Of a stretch of DNA of 64,000 bases, positions 13,655-24,994 are shown in pieces. The stretch spans positions 1 to 64,000 of the forward strand of contig JAPXFQ010002675.1 in the NCBI GenBank assembly GCA_028564705.1, in the 5' to 3' direction. The DNA is from Apricaphanius iberus (Eukaryota > Chordata > Actinopteri > Cyprinodontiformes > Aphaniidae). Position 1 is the stretch's first letter. Every line of letters begins with the position of its first letter. Under the pieces are notes generated by a model. That model saw nothing but the letters and a program-made list of their open reading frames with translations. It was not told the DNA's origin and searched no databases. Made by a program: the position numbers and the translations under genes.

Positions 13655-13730
13655 TTTTGTTGTAAAGTGCCTTGAGATAACATTTGTTGTGAATTGGCGC
13701 TATATAAATAAAAGTGAATTGAATTGAATT
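13655..13730 (+). mobile_element. L2-type LINE 3' tail with GAATT repeats
   Basis: The sequence TAAAGTGCCTTGAGATAACA followed by GGCGCTATATAAATAAAA and (GAATT)n is the 3' end of the L2 family whose long copy lies antisense at 49472-54219. The reverse complement of this tail also occurs at 30177-30240. Only the tail is present. Confidence 0.85.
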
Positions 13731-14830
13731 ATTGATTGGGCTTTAGTGCTGAAAGCCTTTGAATGATTCCTCAAATCAGCCTGGTAATACAAAATTAGAA
13801 AAGAGGTGGGAAACATGCTTTTTAAATTCCTTGTAATGCCAGTGAACTAACCTGAAGGCTAATGTAGATCAGATTGTTGTTGTTCTGGATTTTCACTGCA
13901 CCACATGTAAACTGAAATTAAATTAGGAGTGTGTGTGGGTGGGTGGGGTTGGGGGGGCGATTTCCTTGTGGCATTAATCTTTTGAGGGACTTTAAATCTA
14001 TGCTGGCTAACCATTGTTGGAGTGCACTACTGTTGGTGCCCTGGAATAATTGAGGACCTTGGGTAAAAGCTATTTTGTTATGTGGAAGTGGGAAAACAGA
14101 AGCACTCAAACTGAAATGTAGATGATAACATATATAGTTTCTTTGTCAAAATCCTACAGTTGCTGTAATTTGTCTCTCCACCAAAGAGGTAGACAAGGGC
14201 ATCTCCTAATCTATTTTTCTCTCTCACTTTGTGGAACAAATGCGCTAAATTCAACCAATTTTCCCTCAATAAACTGCATAAGACAGATGGAGTTCTTTCA
14301 TCGAGTCAGCAAATCATGTTGGGCCAGATTGATGTTCTTTCACTTTCCCAGAAAAACACTCGCTGTCTCCTCCCTGCTGAATCATGTTGTGTTTGTGCGT
14401 TCATGTGGCCAGAACCAGCAAAAGCCTTATATTGGCAATCCTGTGAGGTCCCCTCTGGTGTTGTCCTCTATCTGGCTCTAAAAATCTAATTTTAAAGATA
14501 CAAACAAATGAAGTGAAAATGCTTCGCTTAATATACACTGAAATGATTATTGTAGTTGTAAATATCTCCATTATTGTGGAGCATTTCATTAATTAAGAGA
14601 AGGTTAATTGGTTTTTTACCATTAAACTAATGTAAAATATATAATATTGTAGTTCATAGTGTTTATATTAATATATGTGCTTTAAAATGAAGCAGGTAAG
14701 TACTATAAAGCTGTTTTTGTTTAATCGTATTTTATCTGATTTCTTATCTATTATGCCTCAGGGCTCCATGCTTTAGCAGAGGGCTTATATGAGCCAGATT
14801 TGTCTTCCTCAGCTTGGCTCAAAATTCTGC
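13731..14830. other. Unassigned stretch
   Basis: No motif was recognised. Overlapping open frames around 14078-14589 occur on both strands and look fortuitous. A G-rich run lies at 13930-13958. Confidence 0.3.
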
Positions 14831-15994
14831 TTAAAGGAGATATATCTTGCTTTTAAATCCTTCCTTTTCACATGTAAATCATTCTCTTGTGATCTATGTA
14901 AAGTAGAACCACAGTGGTTTGGTCTGAATTCTGTGTTATTGTAGCCACACAGACCCTCCTTATACCGTTCTGAGGAGTATCTTTAGAGCAACTCATTTTG
15001 GTGCGGTCCCTTTAAATGTAAGCGAAACATTTCATGCCCCGCCCCCTCCAGGTTACAGAGCGTTCCGCTCCACCCCGTTCGGACATTTTTGTGTAGTCTG
15101 ATAGCACCGATTTGATTACTACCGGCAGATAAACTTTTTATTGCGAAGCGATCGTCGCTAAATTCCTGTACATCATGTGTACCCCACGACAAAAAACGGC
15201 AAAGAAAGCCCAATAATTTTATTCAAAGCATGCAGTACAATTATATCCTCAGCTTAAAGCTAGCACACATCGCTAACAGAAGCAGAATGTACAATGCTAC
15301 AACTATCAAAACAATCACCCGTACGACATATCAACACACAACATTCACGTCTAAAATAAAGTTTACTGTCATTTTAGTGTTATTTGAAGCTTACCGCTTT
15401 GCTTTGTCCGTCGTTTCTGTGGAGAGAAGGAACTGACCCCTCAATCAGACGAAGTCTTTCGGCAAATCCCTCCTGATACAGACCGAGGTTGCTGAAGCAC
15501 TCGTCCTCGAAGTGCTTCGCGCAAACGAGGAGAACTTTCCCCACGGATGTCGTTATATTTCCACTAAAAATAAAATTTAACCAGGCACTTCTCAGGGGCT
15601 CTGATGCTGGGGGTCGATGTAGGGATTTGTGTGGGTTAATACACCCAATAACTGAACATTTTGACTTGCTTTCTTGTAATTTTGACATGAATGACCTTGG
15701 ACTACAAAATCGCTGTGGGGGAGAAAAAATGGCGGCTTCACGAAATTGGTTACCCAGAAGTTCATTACCTTATTTGGCAGTTCAACAACATATGCTTTGA
15801 CGTAATAGATAACAAAACGTAATAGCGAACAGAGAAAACTAAACAGACTGAAAAATATGACCAAAAAAGAATGTAAAGATATAAACAGCACCAGAAGAGA
15901 ATAAATGTTGCCTGCACTCCTAAACACCCAAAATACACATTTACATGCATTTAAGGGCTAAAAAAGTGGATTTTCCATTATATGTCTCCTTTAA
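14831..15994 (-). mobile_element. TTAA-flanked DNA transposon carrying a THAP exon (Kolobok-like), internally deleted
   Basis: The element is bounded by TTAA at 14831-14834 and at 15991-15994. The ends inside these are inverted repeats: AGGAGATATAT on the left and, on the complement of the right end, AGGAGACATATAATGG. TTAA duplication plus a THAP-type protein is the combination described for Kolobok transposons. At about 1.16 kb it is too short for an autonomous transposase, and only one exon with a splice donor is visible (15395-15688, minus). I infer a deletion derivative that kept the DNA-binding exon and both ends. Confidence 0.7.
15395..15688 (-). CDS. THAP-domain exon (partial gene)
   Basis: A methionine codon at 15688-15686 opens a frame with a full C2CH THAP zinc finger: C11 and C16 in CSVIGC, then C56 and H59 in LLVCAKHFEDECF, with the conserved proline (about residue 26), W36, and a GSVPSL block resembling the AVPxxF end of THAP domains. 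The reading ends at a good splice donor, AAAGCG|GTAAGC on the minus strand (exon end 15395). THAP domains bind short DNA sites and serve transposases and host regulators alike. The finger has no stop or frameshift. No downstream transposase exon is found before the element ends, so the product would be a bare DNA-binding domain or a chimera made by splicing to something outside. Confidence 0.82.
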
Positions 15995-16681
15995 AGGCCA
16001 AATGTGTAACAAATTCGGCTTTTTATTAATAAAAATCAAGTACTGCTTTCATAAATACGTATTTTACCGTTTTCTAATCACAATCGCATTATCATGAAGA
16101 GTTCTCGTGTCTTAGAATACGTTGTTTATAGATACAGAGGGTGCACCGCCCCCCATCTGAGGCTGCCATGTTGCATCGCCTTTGACTATGTTAACCGAAT
16201 GGGGTTAAACTTGTTTGCTTTATGTGTTTAAGCATAGAGCATAGAGAACCATGGATCATACTTTTCAATTTAAATGGAGGACCATCCGTACTCTTTATCC
16301 CGTGAGAGGGAGGAAACCATACCACAGAAAAAAAAAAATAACCAGTTGAAAACAATAATCTAAATCAGTGGAGCGTTTACCAGATGGAGACTATTCATGA
16401 GGGACAGGGACTTGAAGACGGATGCAGAGGTTGCAGGCTTTCTGCTGGACAGGTAAGAAAATTACATGAAACAATGAAGTTTATGTTAGCATTATGTTTG
16501 ACACAGCACAGGTTAGTCCAGCAAATACTTTATCTTCCATTTAACTTGGACAATGTACTCCGCAGCTTCCGTAGTAGTAATGATGTGTTATAACGGCGTG
16601 AAGCCAGAGAGCACTGCTCAGTTGCTTGCATTCACTGAGCGCACCACTAGTTGGAGGTAATTCTTACACTTGGGGGCTTTG
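15995..16681. mobile_element. Short inverted-repeat element abutting the THAP element
   Basis: The left end AGGCCAAATGTGTAACAAATT and the complement of the right end (AAGCCCCCAAGTGTAAGAATTACC) align as an imperfect terminal inverted repeat of about 20 bases. The interior has an exon-like stretch starting at ATG 16384 and ending in CAG|GTAAGA at about 16453. The element begins directly after the TTAA of its neighbour. No clear duplication is seen at the right end. The class is unknown. Confidence 0.45.
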
Positions 16682-17345
16682 GGTTATTATGTCGACAATT
16701 TTTATACTTATAGTGTTTTACTGGTGAATTTACTATCACTGGACAGGATAGTGTGATCATCTGCTTGCTAATATTGGAGCAAACCACAAAGCAACAATGC
16801 ATTTAGGGAATACAAACTTGTAATATACCTTTTTTGTAAAACTGGATAAATAACTGTCCACGTTTAAATACTTTAGGTTGTTGGTGTTAGCGATATCGGC
16901 CAATGTTATGTTCTTGGAAACCGTGGGGATCCTCAACACCAACTTCCCGAGTATTGCTTCTGACCACGTCAATCAGTTTATGACTACAGCATATCAAATT
17001 TTGAATGGCTAATTTGGGAATAAAGAACTTTGCTACAAAGCTCATGGTTTGTTGGTTTACTGAACATGAAAAGTTCAATGTACTGAAATACCATCGCACA
17101 TTATGCAGCCTGCTGCTAATTTTGCACCTTCCTACAAATATATACAAAGCCTTACTTAAAACACTTTTTAACAACAAGGGTAATGCTGTTATGACGTGTC
17201 TAGGGGTGGCCAGGTGTCAAAATGAAAAAGATAATTCATTCCCAGCATACTTCAAGCATCATGAATGATTTATTAGCAGTTATGTTATTTACCTCCACTT
17301 TATGTATAAAGCCCTTAATAATCAGCTCACATCAGATACCAGATT
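16682..17345. other. Unassigned stretch
   Basis: Opposing open frames at 16757-17268 show no known motif. Nothing else is recognised. Confidence 0.3.
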
Positions 17346-17510
17346 ATTCCATATGTTCCTAACAGAGCACTTCGCTCTCAGATTGCAGGTATACTGGTAG
17401 TTCCTAGGATTTCTAAAACTACAATGGGAGGTAGATATTTTAGTTATCAGGCACCCCTCTTTTGGAATCAGCTCTCACTTTTAGTCTGAGGCTGACATTG
17501 TCTGGTTTTT
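17346..17510 (+). mobile_element. L2-type LINE fragment (3' RT region)
   Basis: The stretch beginning TTCCATATGTTCCTAACAGA closely matches 34637-34790, the downstream part of the L2 copy at 33749-34990, with scattered differences. Only about 165 bases are retained. Confidence 0.8.
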
Positions 17511-18020
17511 TTTTCAAAAATGAATGCCGGCAGCGGTACAATAACTACGGCAGAGGTGGAGCGCTGGTTCCAGCAGAGAGCTAAACCAAAAGCCCCCATT
17601 AGCTCCACTCCGGTGCTCCAGGGTGCTCTTATGAAAGGATCGTTTTAGCTGGTGATTTTTTATCTACATGTAGATAACCTTTTAGATCCTTTATCAACAG
17701 ATTTTTTAAATATTTTGAATTATATGGATTTATATTTATAAATTCAGTATCTCAGAAAATCCGAATAATGTGAAAATGTTTCATATTGAAGACATCTGGT
17801 GCCACATTCTTATCAGCTTATAATTATTCATCTCTGACACACATAAAGACCAAACAGGGAAACAGAGTTCAACTACATAACGGTATCATTACAGTTGTTG
17901 CCAGTGTACAATCCAGGTCACAGAAACTTATGAGTGGGTGACAAGTGCAAGTGTCTCACTAACACTTAAACACCAAATCCAGGAGACATACAAATAAAGG
18001 TGAAAGTTCTGTTTTGTAAC
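17511..18020. other. Unassigned stretch between LINE fragment and LTR
   Basis: A short open frame starts at 17520 but carries no motif I recognise. The remainder is AT-rich. Confidence 0.3.
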
Positions 18021-18702
18021 TGTAACCCGCCTGGAAATTGGGTTAATATGTATTTATTTGAATCTTTAATTATTATTTCCTTTCATTTTACAAATAAAAA
18101 GAATGTTGGTTTTATTTTGAAATCAGAACTTTATTTTGAAGCAACCAGAAGTTATAGGTGCTGAATTAGCAAGGTACATCCAAAAAGCACAAACGGAGCA
18201 GAACTGCTGTTACCTCTGTGAGAGTAAAAAAGTTTTTGGAGAGCGGTCGAGGAAGCACTTTCTGTCTGGTTTCTGTAGAAGAACTCTTCTTAGTGTGGTC
18301 TTTTTCTTTCCCATGCAAAGAAAAGTGACTGAGACTCCAGTCCTTGTGATCTACGAGGCTGACCAGCGATCCCAGTTGAGACTCAGCGGTACGATTGTAT
18401 CTGTTCCACAAATCAACACCCAGAGAGAGCCAATTTTGGATCCTTTTTTTTTTGCTTCTGACTTTAACTTTAAACGGACCAATCCCTGGATTGAACATTT
18501 GAATGAACATTTTATTATATGTCATATATATAATTATTGGGCCCATAGGTTGTGACGTATTGTACATTGGTTTTGTAATATTTCAACACCAAAAGTGTAT
18601 TCGCAACCAATACCTGTGTCCTTGGATTATTGTTTTACTCCCAGCTCGTACAAACCTAGGTTGAGACGTGTACATACACTGAAGTGGGTGCACGGGTTTA
18701 CA
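18021..18702 (+). mobile_element. 5' LTR of a Gypsy-type element, longer than its partner
   Basis: It begins TGTAACCCGCCTGGAAATTG, matching the 3' LTR start at 22674 apart from a few substitutions. The match runs to about 18107, stops, and resumes at about 18630 with TTTTACTCCCAGCT through to GAAGTGGGT. About 520 bases in this copy are therefore absent from the other LTR, by insertion here or deletion there. That stretch (18107-18629) has a weak open frame with no known domain. The extreme 3' end is degraded compared with the perfect GTGGGTTACA of the partner. Confidence 0.75.
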
Positions 18703-18734
18703 CGGAAAAACGACTGAAAGGTGTCTGTAAAGAG

Positions 18735-19990
18735 CCTGTGAATATTCTCATTCATCCAGGTCATGGTTATCTCAAGGAAATTTCAATCAAACGCAACTGG
18801 ACTTGGTAATTTGTCTTGGAAGACGTTTCACCTCTTATCCAAGAGGCTTCATCAGTTCATGCTCGCCGCTGACCAGGCTGGGACTGGTCCAACTAACGGG
18901 TGTGGAGACTCAGCTATTTAACCTCTTGAACAAGAATCATTATGTCACTGGATCCTTTGTGCTCCATGTCTTAACGACTGTCGTTGGCGTGTCGCCTATT
19001 GGTGGAGGTTAGGTTTCGGCTTCATTAGTGCCCTATTGTGTTATAACGACAGTCATTGGAGTCACAGTTGTTTCTGTTATTAGAGGCTAATTTGTTGAGT
19101 CTCCTAGGGAGGGATGAAAGTGCAGCATTGTAAATTGGAGATAGGTGATGTCTCAGGCCTCCTCCTCTGTTTAGCGATGGTTTCTCTACTTTAGACATAG
19201 ATGGCTTCTTTTACTCCTCTTTCAAACCATCTGTCCTCTCTGTCTAATATCTGGACATTGCTGTCCTCAAAGGAGTGGGCTTTCTCATTGAGATGTAAAT
19301 GAACAGCAGAGTCCATGCCTGAGGAGTTAGCTCTCCTGTGTTGGGCCATGCGTTTGTACAGTGGTTGTTTGGTTTCACCAATGTAGAGGTCCTTGCATTC
19401 TTCATTGCATTGGATTGCATACACCAGGTTGCTTTTGTGTGCGTGTGGTGTTCTGTCCTTGGGATGTACTAGTGTCTGTCTGAGTGTGTTGCTGGGTTTG
19501 AAATACACAGGGATACTGTGTTTGTTAAAAATCCTCCTGAGTTTTTCAGAAATCCCAGACACATATGGAATGACTACATTGTTTTGTTTGTTTTCTTTTT
19601 CTTTTTCAACTACTTTGTTGGCTTTCCTTCTGGAATTAGCTGCAGTTTTCACAAAAGTCCAGCTGAGGTAACCACAAGTTGTGAGGGTGTCTCTCACGTG
19701 CTTGCGTTCATCCCCTTGGGCCTGTGAGCTGGTGGGTATGTTATAAGCTCTGTGTTGCAGGTTCCTGATAACACTAGGCTTGTGTTCCAGTGGGTGGTGT
19801 GAGTCAAAAAGTAGGTATTGGTCTGTGTGCGTGGGTCTTCTGTATACCCTAATGTGGAGCCTTCTGTCCTTTCTCCTCTGGACGACACAATCTAAAAAGG
19901 GCAAACTATTGTCCTTGACATCTTCTCTGGTGAATTTGATGTTTCTGTCTGTAAAGAGTGAAGTAAAGTTATGTTTTAATTTTTTATACA
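18735..19990 (-). mobile_element. Penelope-like retroelement 3' part with GIY-YIG endonuclease
   Basis: The minus-strand frame from about 19994 to 19191 encodes the end of a Penelope-type reverse transcriptase (FTREDVKDNSLPFLDCVVQR) and then a linker and a GIY-YIG nuclease, with LVYAIQC followed by LYIGET and KRMAQHR. In Penelope-like elements this nuclease nicks the target to prime reverse transcription. The catalytic region of the reverse transcriptase is missing, so the copy is 5'-truncated. The sequence downstream in its sense (19190-18735) is the untranslated tail. It lies antisense inside the Gypsy-type element, which places its insertion later. The frame is open for about 265 codons without a stop, suggesting a fairly young copy. 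Confidence 0.85.
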
Positions 19991-19995
19991 AATAA

Positions 19996-20598
19996 ATGGA
20001 TGTCATCAAAACAGAGGGAATTATTGTTCCTATTGCTGTCAGTGTATCGTGTTTGACTTGCACTGAAGTAGACGAGAAAATCATTGATGTTTTAAAGCAA
20101 TATGGTGCAATTGATAGGGTAATCAAGGTTTCTGACAAAACCTCTGAGTTCTATGGTATGGCAATTGTCGAGTATGCATCTGGTGCTGCTGTGGTGACAC
20201 TTGAGAAAAATGTACCTTTTGACAGATCCAGTAATACAGATAAAAATACTGTCTTCCATGTTGATGCTCTAGCTAGCATATACTCAATTTCTGGGGTACC
20301 ACAACCTTACCTGGGGGTTGGCTTCGGCCAATTAAACATGCAAACAGTCCAAGATGCGTATGTTTTAACAAGTCTTGAGGAATCCTTTTCAACCCTTGAC
20401 ATTACCAAATATTACCAAATTAAAGGCGGAGTGGAATCACATGCCACAGGGAATCACAAATGTGCCCAGTACTTTTCAGAAAAGTGCATGGGGGACATCA
20501 ACTTGTGCAAAATGCTTGTGTTCCTAGTCAAAATTGTTGTCTTTTCCATGAAAACTGTCTCACAAGTGTTCTGTCTTGCTTGCGCAAGAACGGTTTAA
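19996..20598 (+). pseudogene. Gypsy-type Gag start fused by deletion to reverse transcriptase
   Basis: The first ~105 codons resemble the N-terminus of fish Gypsy/PNMA-type Gag, with a fold-like block around EVDEKIIDVLKQYGAIDRVI and EFYGMAIVEYASGAA. Near codon 125 the frame passes into SFSTLDITKYYQI, a typical Ty3/Gypsy reverse-transcriptase motif (LDLxxGYYQI). The rest of Gag, the protease and the early RT are therefore missing, and the deletion joined the two parts without losing the frame. Downstream the frame is lost before the KLSPEKCHFF block, which is in another frame from 20594. Family assignment is good. The Gag identification is less certain. Confidence 0.65.
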
Positions 20599-20750
20599 AG
20601 TTATCTCCTGAAAAGTGCCATTTCTTTCAAACTTCAGTTAGTTATTTAGACCACACTATAGTATCACGAGACGGAGTTGAGACTGATCCCCAAAAGACAG
20701 GAGCACTTAAGACTTGGCCAAGACCGCAAATCTTGAAAGACTTTAGTTAA
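20594..20750 (+). pseudogene. Gypsy-type RT thumb fragment
   Basis: The blocks KLSPEKCHFF, SYLDHTIVSRDGVETDP and LKTWPRP are the end of a Ty3/Gypsy reverse transcriptase. The usual LGH has become LDH. The frame differs from the preceding piece and stops at 20748-20750, where the connection to RNase H would begin. Confidence 0.82.
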
Positions 20751-20887
20751 TTTCGTGGGTTCTCTGGGTAAGGGTATTCTAAAATAGTAAGGCCCTAAAA
20801 CCAACCTCACAGCTGGTTACCCTCCAATACCAAAAGGTACAAAAGTTTCTAACATAGCTGCCAAGTATAATAATCCAAATTAACCTT

Positions 20888-21718
20888 TTGGAGAAAGGTG
20901 GACCTAAGCCTCTCAAAATATTTTTGCTCAGATCATTGAAAAGATTACATCTGCACTTGTCTTACGATTCGCAAATCGTATTGCCTTATGTTGTCCATAC
21001 TGATGCAAGCACAAGAGGCTTAGGTGCAGCTTTACATCAGGGACAGGACGGCCAGACTCGCATCGTTACGTATGCGAGTCGGGATCTATTACAAAGTAAA
21101 GCTCGTTATCCAGCCTATAAGCTGGAATTTTTTGCTCTAAAATGGGCTATCACTGAAAAATTTCACGACTATATATACGACATTTTCCCAGTCATTACCG
21201 ACAACAACCCTTTGTGGTATGTTCTAACCAAAGCAAAACTAGATGGTTCTAGTTATCGATGGTAAGCAGCCTTGTCTACATTCACTTTTGAAATCAAATA
21301 TCATGCAGGCAACGAAAATCAGGATGCCGACGGACTGTCAAGAAGGCCACATGGTGAACTAATCTGTGACAATAAATCTCAGGAAGAAAGTCAAAGAATC
21401 CATGACTTCTCACACCGTTTAGCACTTGTAAATGTTGTGCAAGTCACTTGTGAACTCTACACAGTTTTTCAGGATGAACCTGAACTGCCACCATGTTACA
21501 TAGAGTCACTCGCCATTCATCCAGATGCTGTTCCCTCAGAATTTGCAGATGACGAAAGTCTTAGTGGGCTTTCCACTGTCCCTATGTACAATAAGGATGA
21601 AATCTCTGCATTACATTGTGCAGAGCCAGCAATAAGCATAATAATGCACTCATATGAATCAGGAGATCCAGTCTTAACTGATCTGTCCATAACTTCAGCT
21701 CATGCTCAAAGAAATTAG
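20888..21718 (+). pseudogene. Gypsy-type RNase H and linker
   Basis: RNase H, which removes the RNA strand of the RNA:DNA hybrid, is visible through VHTDASTRGLGAAL, KLEFFALKW, VITDNNPL and NQDADGLSRRP, the four acidic-site blocks in order. An in-frame TAA lies at 21264 between the third and fourth blocks. After 21360 comes the acidic linker that precedes integrase, open to 21718. Confidence 0.85.
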
Positions 21719-22190
21719 ATAATTTGAGATAAGAGACAATCTGTTGTATCGGAAAAGGCAGTGCGACAACAAAACCATTTACCAACTTGTTTTACCCAAA
21801 GCTTTGAGAAACCCCATGCTGTACACCCTACACAACGAAATGGGCCATTTAAAGAACTCAACAGTTGAAAGAACTCTTGAGCTAACCAGTTTGCGCATTT
21901 ATTGGCCAAAAATTAATTTTGATGTAGAATCCAAGATCAAAAGCTGTCCAAGGTGCGTTAAAAGAAAAAAAAACAACCAGACAAAGCAGAACCTTTGATC
22001 AATATACAAAAAACCCGGCTGATGGAACTTGTCTGTATGGACGTTTTCAAATCTGACAGTCATCATTTTAAGGACATTCTGGTAATAACAGATCACTTCA
22101 CAAAATATGTAGTAGCCATTACGATTCTAGACCAAAAAGCCTTAACTGTAGCAAAATTTCTGTGGGAGACGTTCTTTATATATAGATAGT
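21719..22190 (+). pseudogene. Gypsy-type integrase, truncated
   Basis: The H2C2 zinc-binding domain is visible (HNEMGHL, then SCPRCVKRK), then in a shifted frame the start of the catalytic core with MDVF and VITDHFTKY, the first acidic position of the D,D-E site. The sequence stops after FLWETFFIY, before the second D and the E, so two of the three catalytic acids are missing. The chromodomain and 3' end are also absent. Confidence 0.85.
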
Positions 22191-22204
22191 GAACGCTGCA
22201 AAAT

Positions 22205-22320
22205 AGATTATTTTGAACATTGGAAAGTCGATGAACTTAAAACATATATTTGCTGTAGAGGGCTGTCTGTGTCCACCAAGTATAAGAAATAACTATTTGC
22301 ACCAGCGACTGCAGCTACAG
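22205..22320 (+). other. SAP-like peptide relic
   Basis: One frame reads WKVDELKTYICCRGLSVS, which resembles a SAP DNA-binding helix pair (L-x-x-E-L-K-x-x-L-x-x-R-G-L-x-x-S-G). It runs straight on from the truncated integrase and hits a stop at about 22290. It may be a fragment of another mobile element used to fill the deletion. The evidence is a short motif only. Confidence 0.35.
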
Positions 22321-22673
22321 TGCAGAAACTACTGATTGTTTTGACGAAAGAAGAGGAAAGTGGCGTATTCCAGCCTGATTATATGCGCTTATACTCCGTG
22401 GGTCCAAGCTGCATTCGTGAGCATGCGCTCTTGCAATACCGATATGGCTAAATGATTCTAATACTCCTGACAATCAGACTGCTGATCAAACATGCAGAGC
22501 TGAATGTTTGAGAGAACAACCTGCTAAATTTACATATCCACAACTTGCGAAGCCTCTGATTCTGTTTGCCCAAACTCTCTTTGAAGAGTTTAACAAAGCT
22601 TTAATTTAACTTTTGAAAGTGCCCCTAACCTTGTACGAACATGAAGGGACTCATGTTAATTCAGAGGGGAGCA

Positions 22674-22824
22674 TGTAACCCACCTGGAAATTGGGTTAAT
22701 ATTTATTTATTTGAATCCTTAATTATCATGTCCTTTCGTCTTACAAGTAAAAAGAATTTATAGTTTTACTCCCAGCTTCTACAAACCTAGGTTGAGACGT
22801 GTATATACTCTGAAGTGGGTTACA
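22674..22824 (+). mobile_element. 3' LTR of the Gypsy-type element
   Basis: A 151-bp LTR starts TGTAACCCAC and ends GTGGGTTACA, a perfect 10-base inverted repeat. It is preceded by the purine-rich AGAGGGGAGCA, a plausible polypurine tract. It matches the two outer parts of the 5' LTR at 18021-18702. No clear target-site duplication flanks the pair. Confidence 0.88.
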
Positions 22825-24994
22825 TTACATATATATTTCTGAAAGATACTGCATAAAAATTACATACATTTTTTTGAAAGCTATGTATATTTATACAGAG
22901 TTGATCAAAAATATGAAGGGGGTCCAGGGCCCCAAAAAGGTTGTGAGCCACTGACTTAAACATAGTGCAGCAGGCGTACATATGTAATTTTTCCCAAACA
23001 AAGTCCTTCATGCAATTATGACCGAAACAGCATAACTCCTCACAGTGCTCGTCTTTGTGACATGTGCAATTCTGTGCACATGGATATGCTTAAGAGACAT
23101 TGATGAGGTAGTTGAATGGAAAATAAAAGCAAAACGAAAGGAGTGTTAATCATTGTGTGTACTCAGAGTTTTCCCTGTCCCCCACCCACCCTGTCCTGTT
23201 CTGGAACTCGACGTGACATTCTGAACGCAAACACCCTACCGCGACATGTCCGCTCTTGTTACTTGTGGGTCAGACAATAATCAACCTGTAAAAGTTAGCC
23301 GGACAGGGTCTAGAAGTTTGCTTTCAGACTTGAAAGTAAAAAAAGACAAATTTCGGAAATATACTGTTTTTCATGGCCTGTTTGAAAGGAGCTTAAAATA
23401 TCAAGTCAGACACAAACATTGCTCAATTTAAAAGAGGAAACATGTTCATCATTCCCAGAGGGAGACAATTAGCAAAAGCTCAATCCTCCGTTTTATCTCA
23501 GAAGAATCTTAATTTAATCTCTGTACTTTCAGCTATTTCCTGCATCTGTGACTCAATTTATATGCTGAGCATTGCAAACCTATCACTCTCTTTCTTGTTG
23601 AACATTGAGTTTTGATCTTGGTGTTTTCTGACTTTGTACTTGAGAGTCACCTACAGGTTAGGAAAAATACAAATAATAAAAAACTAATATCTAACTTACA
23701 TCCCTTATTGCATTTCATTATTTCAATAGGAAATCCCTGTGGGAAATTTAACAACTGCCATTTTGTTATGTGGTCTGTTAAGATGTTTGGACCTCAGCTT
23801 CATGGTTTCTAAACTCAGTTTTATAGCTTTGTTTAAATGAGATGTAAGTGTATTTTCAATAGGATTAATAACATTTGATTAAGAGGATGTCAGAAGATCC
23901 CAGCAACTCACATCTGATCATTCTGATCTTATTTTGTCTCATATGAAGTAGGATGTAATGCAAAACAGAGACAACTACTAAGAAAGCATAGAGTTTATTC
24001 AGTATATGTGGGTCACAATATAAACCATGAAAACCCAAAATGCTGCATCACCATTAACATTAGCATCATTGTCAAATTGGGAAAACCCACAGAGGCTTTT
24101 CAAAGAAATGGGTCTTAAATTATGCCTATTTTTAGGAAGACCAGCCGATGAGCCCTTGATCTCGATTTTTTAAGCATGAGATTGCCAACAGTCACTGCAG
24201 ACACTTGACAGTATAACATTATCCCCACACCCAAGAAAGTATTATGAACATTGCAAATAATACTGGTATCATGCTGGGAAAAGCACTGCTACTCAATTCC
24301 CCTGAAGCTCAGTAGGAACAGCTAAAGCCAGCAAAAAAAACTTTATGTCAAGCTCTATTAATCCATGGCAATGCTTAAGAGATGGCTGTTAAATCATCTG
24401 TGAGTGTGCAGTGAGTTAGCTCAGTGCTTCTGCTGCAGCACATTCCACAAATGGGGAAACACTGAACACCCACTAGTGAGGTTCTACTTAACAATAGAAG
24501 TCTTTCCACTCCAAATCTCTGCTTCAATCTCCTCCAGTTTCCAAAACAACTACTTATGCCGGGCATACACCAAAGGATTTTCACAGTCCCAGACTAAACA
24601 GTGGCAGTTTTTAAATCTTGCTGAAGCCTTGAAATGTAAGGTGATAATCTGCAGTTGCCGGACTGATTTATGCCAGTCTTTCTCTAGTCTTTTGAATCAG
24701 ACAATGTTTGATATCGCAAGTCCTAGTATAGTTGTAGTGACGTAAAACAACCAACAACCAATAAAGCCGGTGGAGCACAAAGCTACAGAGCCCGGGAGAG
24801 GTCAGGTGTGGAAATAATTTTTGAGGGGTAAGAATCTGTTCCCGCAGTTTATTAAAACCGTGCGCACTGAGTCATAATCTGTTCCCCCCATCACCAACCA
24901 AGGTCTCTCCAGCACGGCCCCAACCACCGGTGCCCACAGCTGTTACCTCCAGCAGCTTCACTGCTGCTGTCTAGGACATTAAGGCCTCTGTGTT
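22825..24994. other. Unassigned stretch
   Basis: No exon or transposon domain was found. Bases 24800-24900 (around GTTCCCGCAGTTTATTAAAA) are less AT-rich and may be a MITE end next to the LINE relic, but the ends are not clear. Confidence 0.3.

Noticed and set aside
18136..18567. Open frames on both strands inside the 5' LTR
   Set aside because: They lie in the LTR-internal extra segment and have no recognised motif. They are likely chance.
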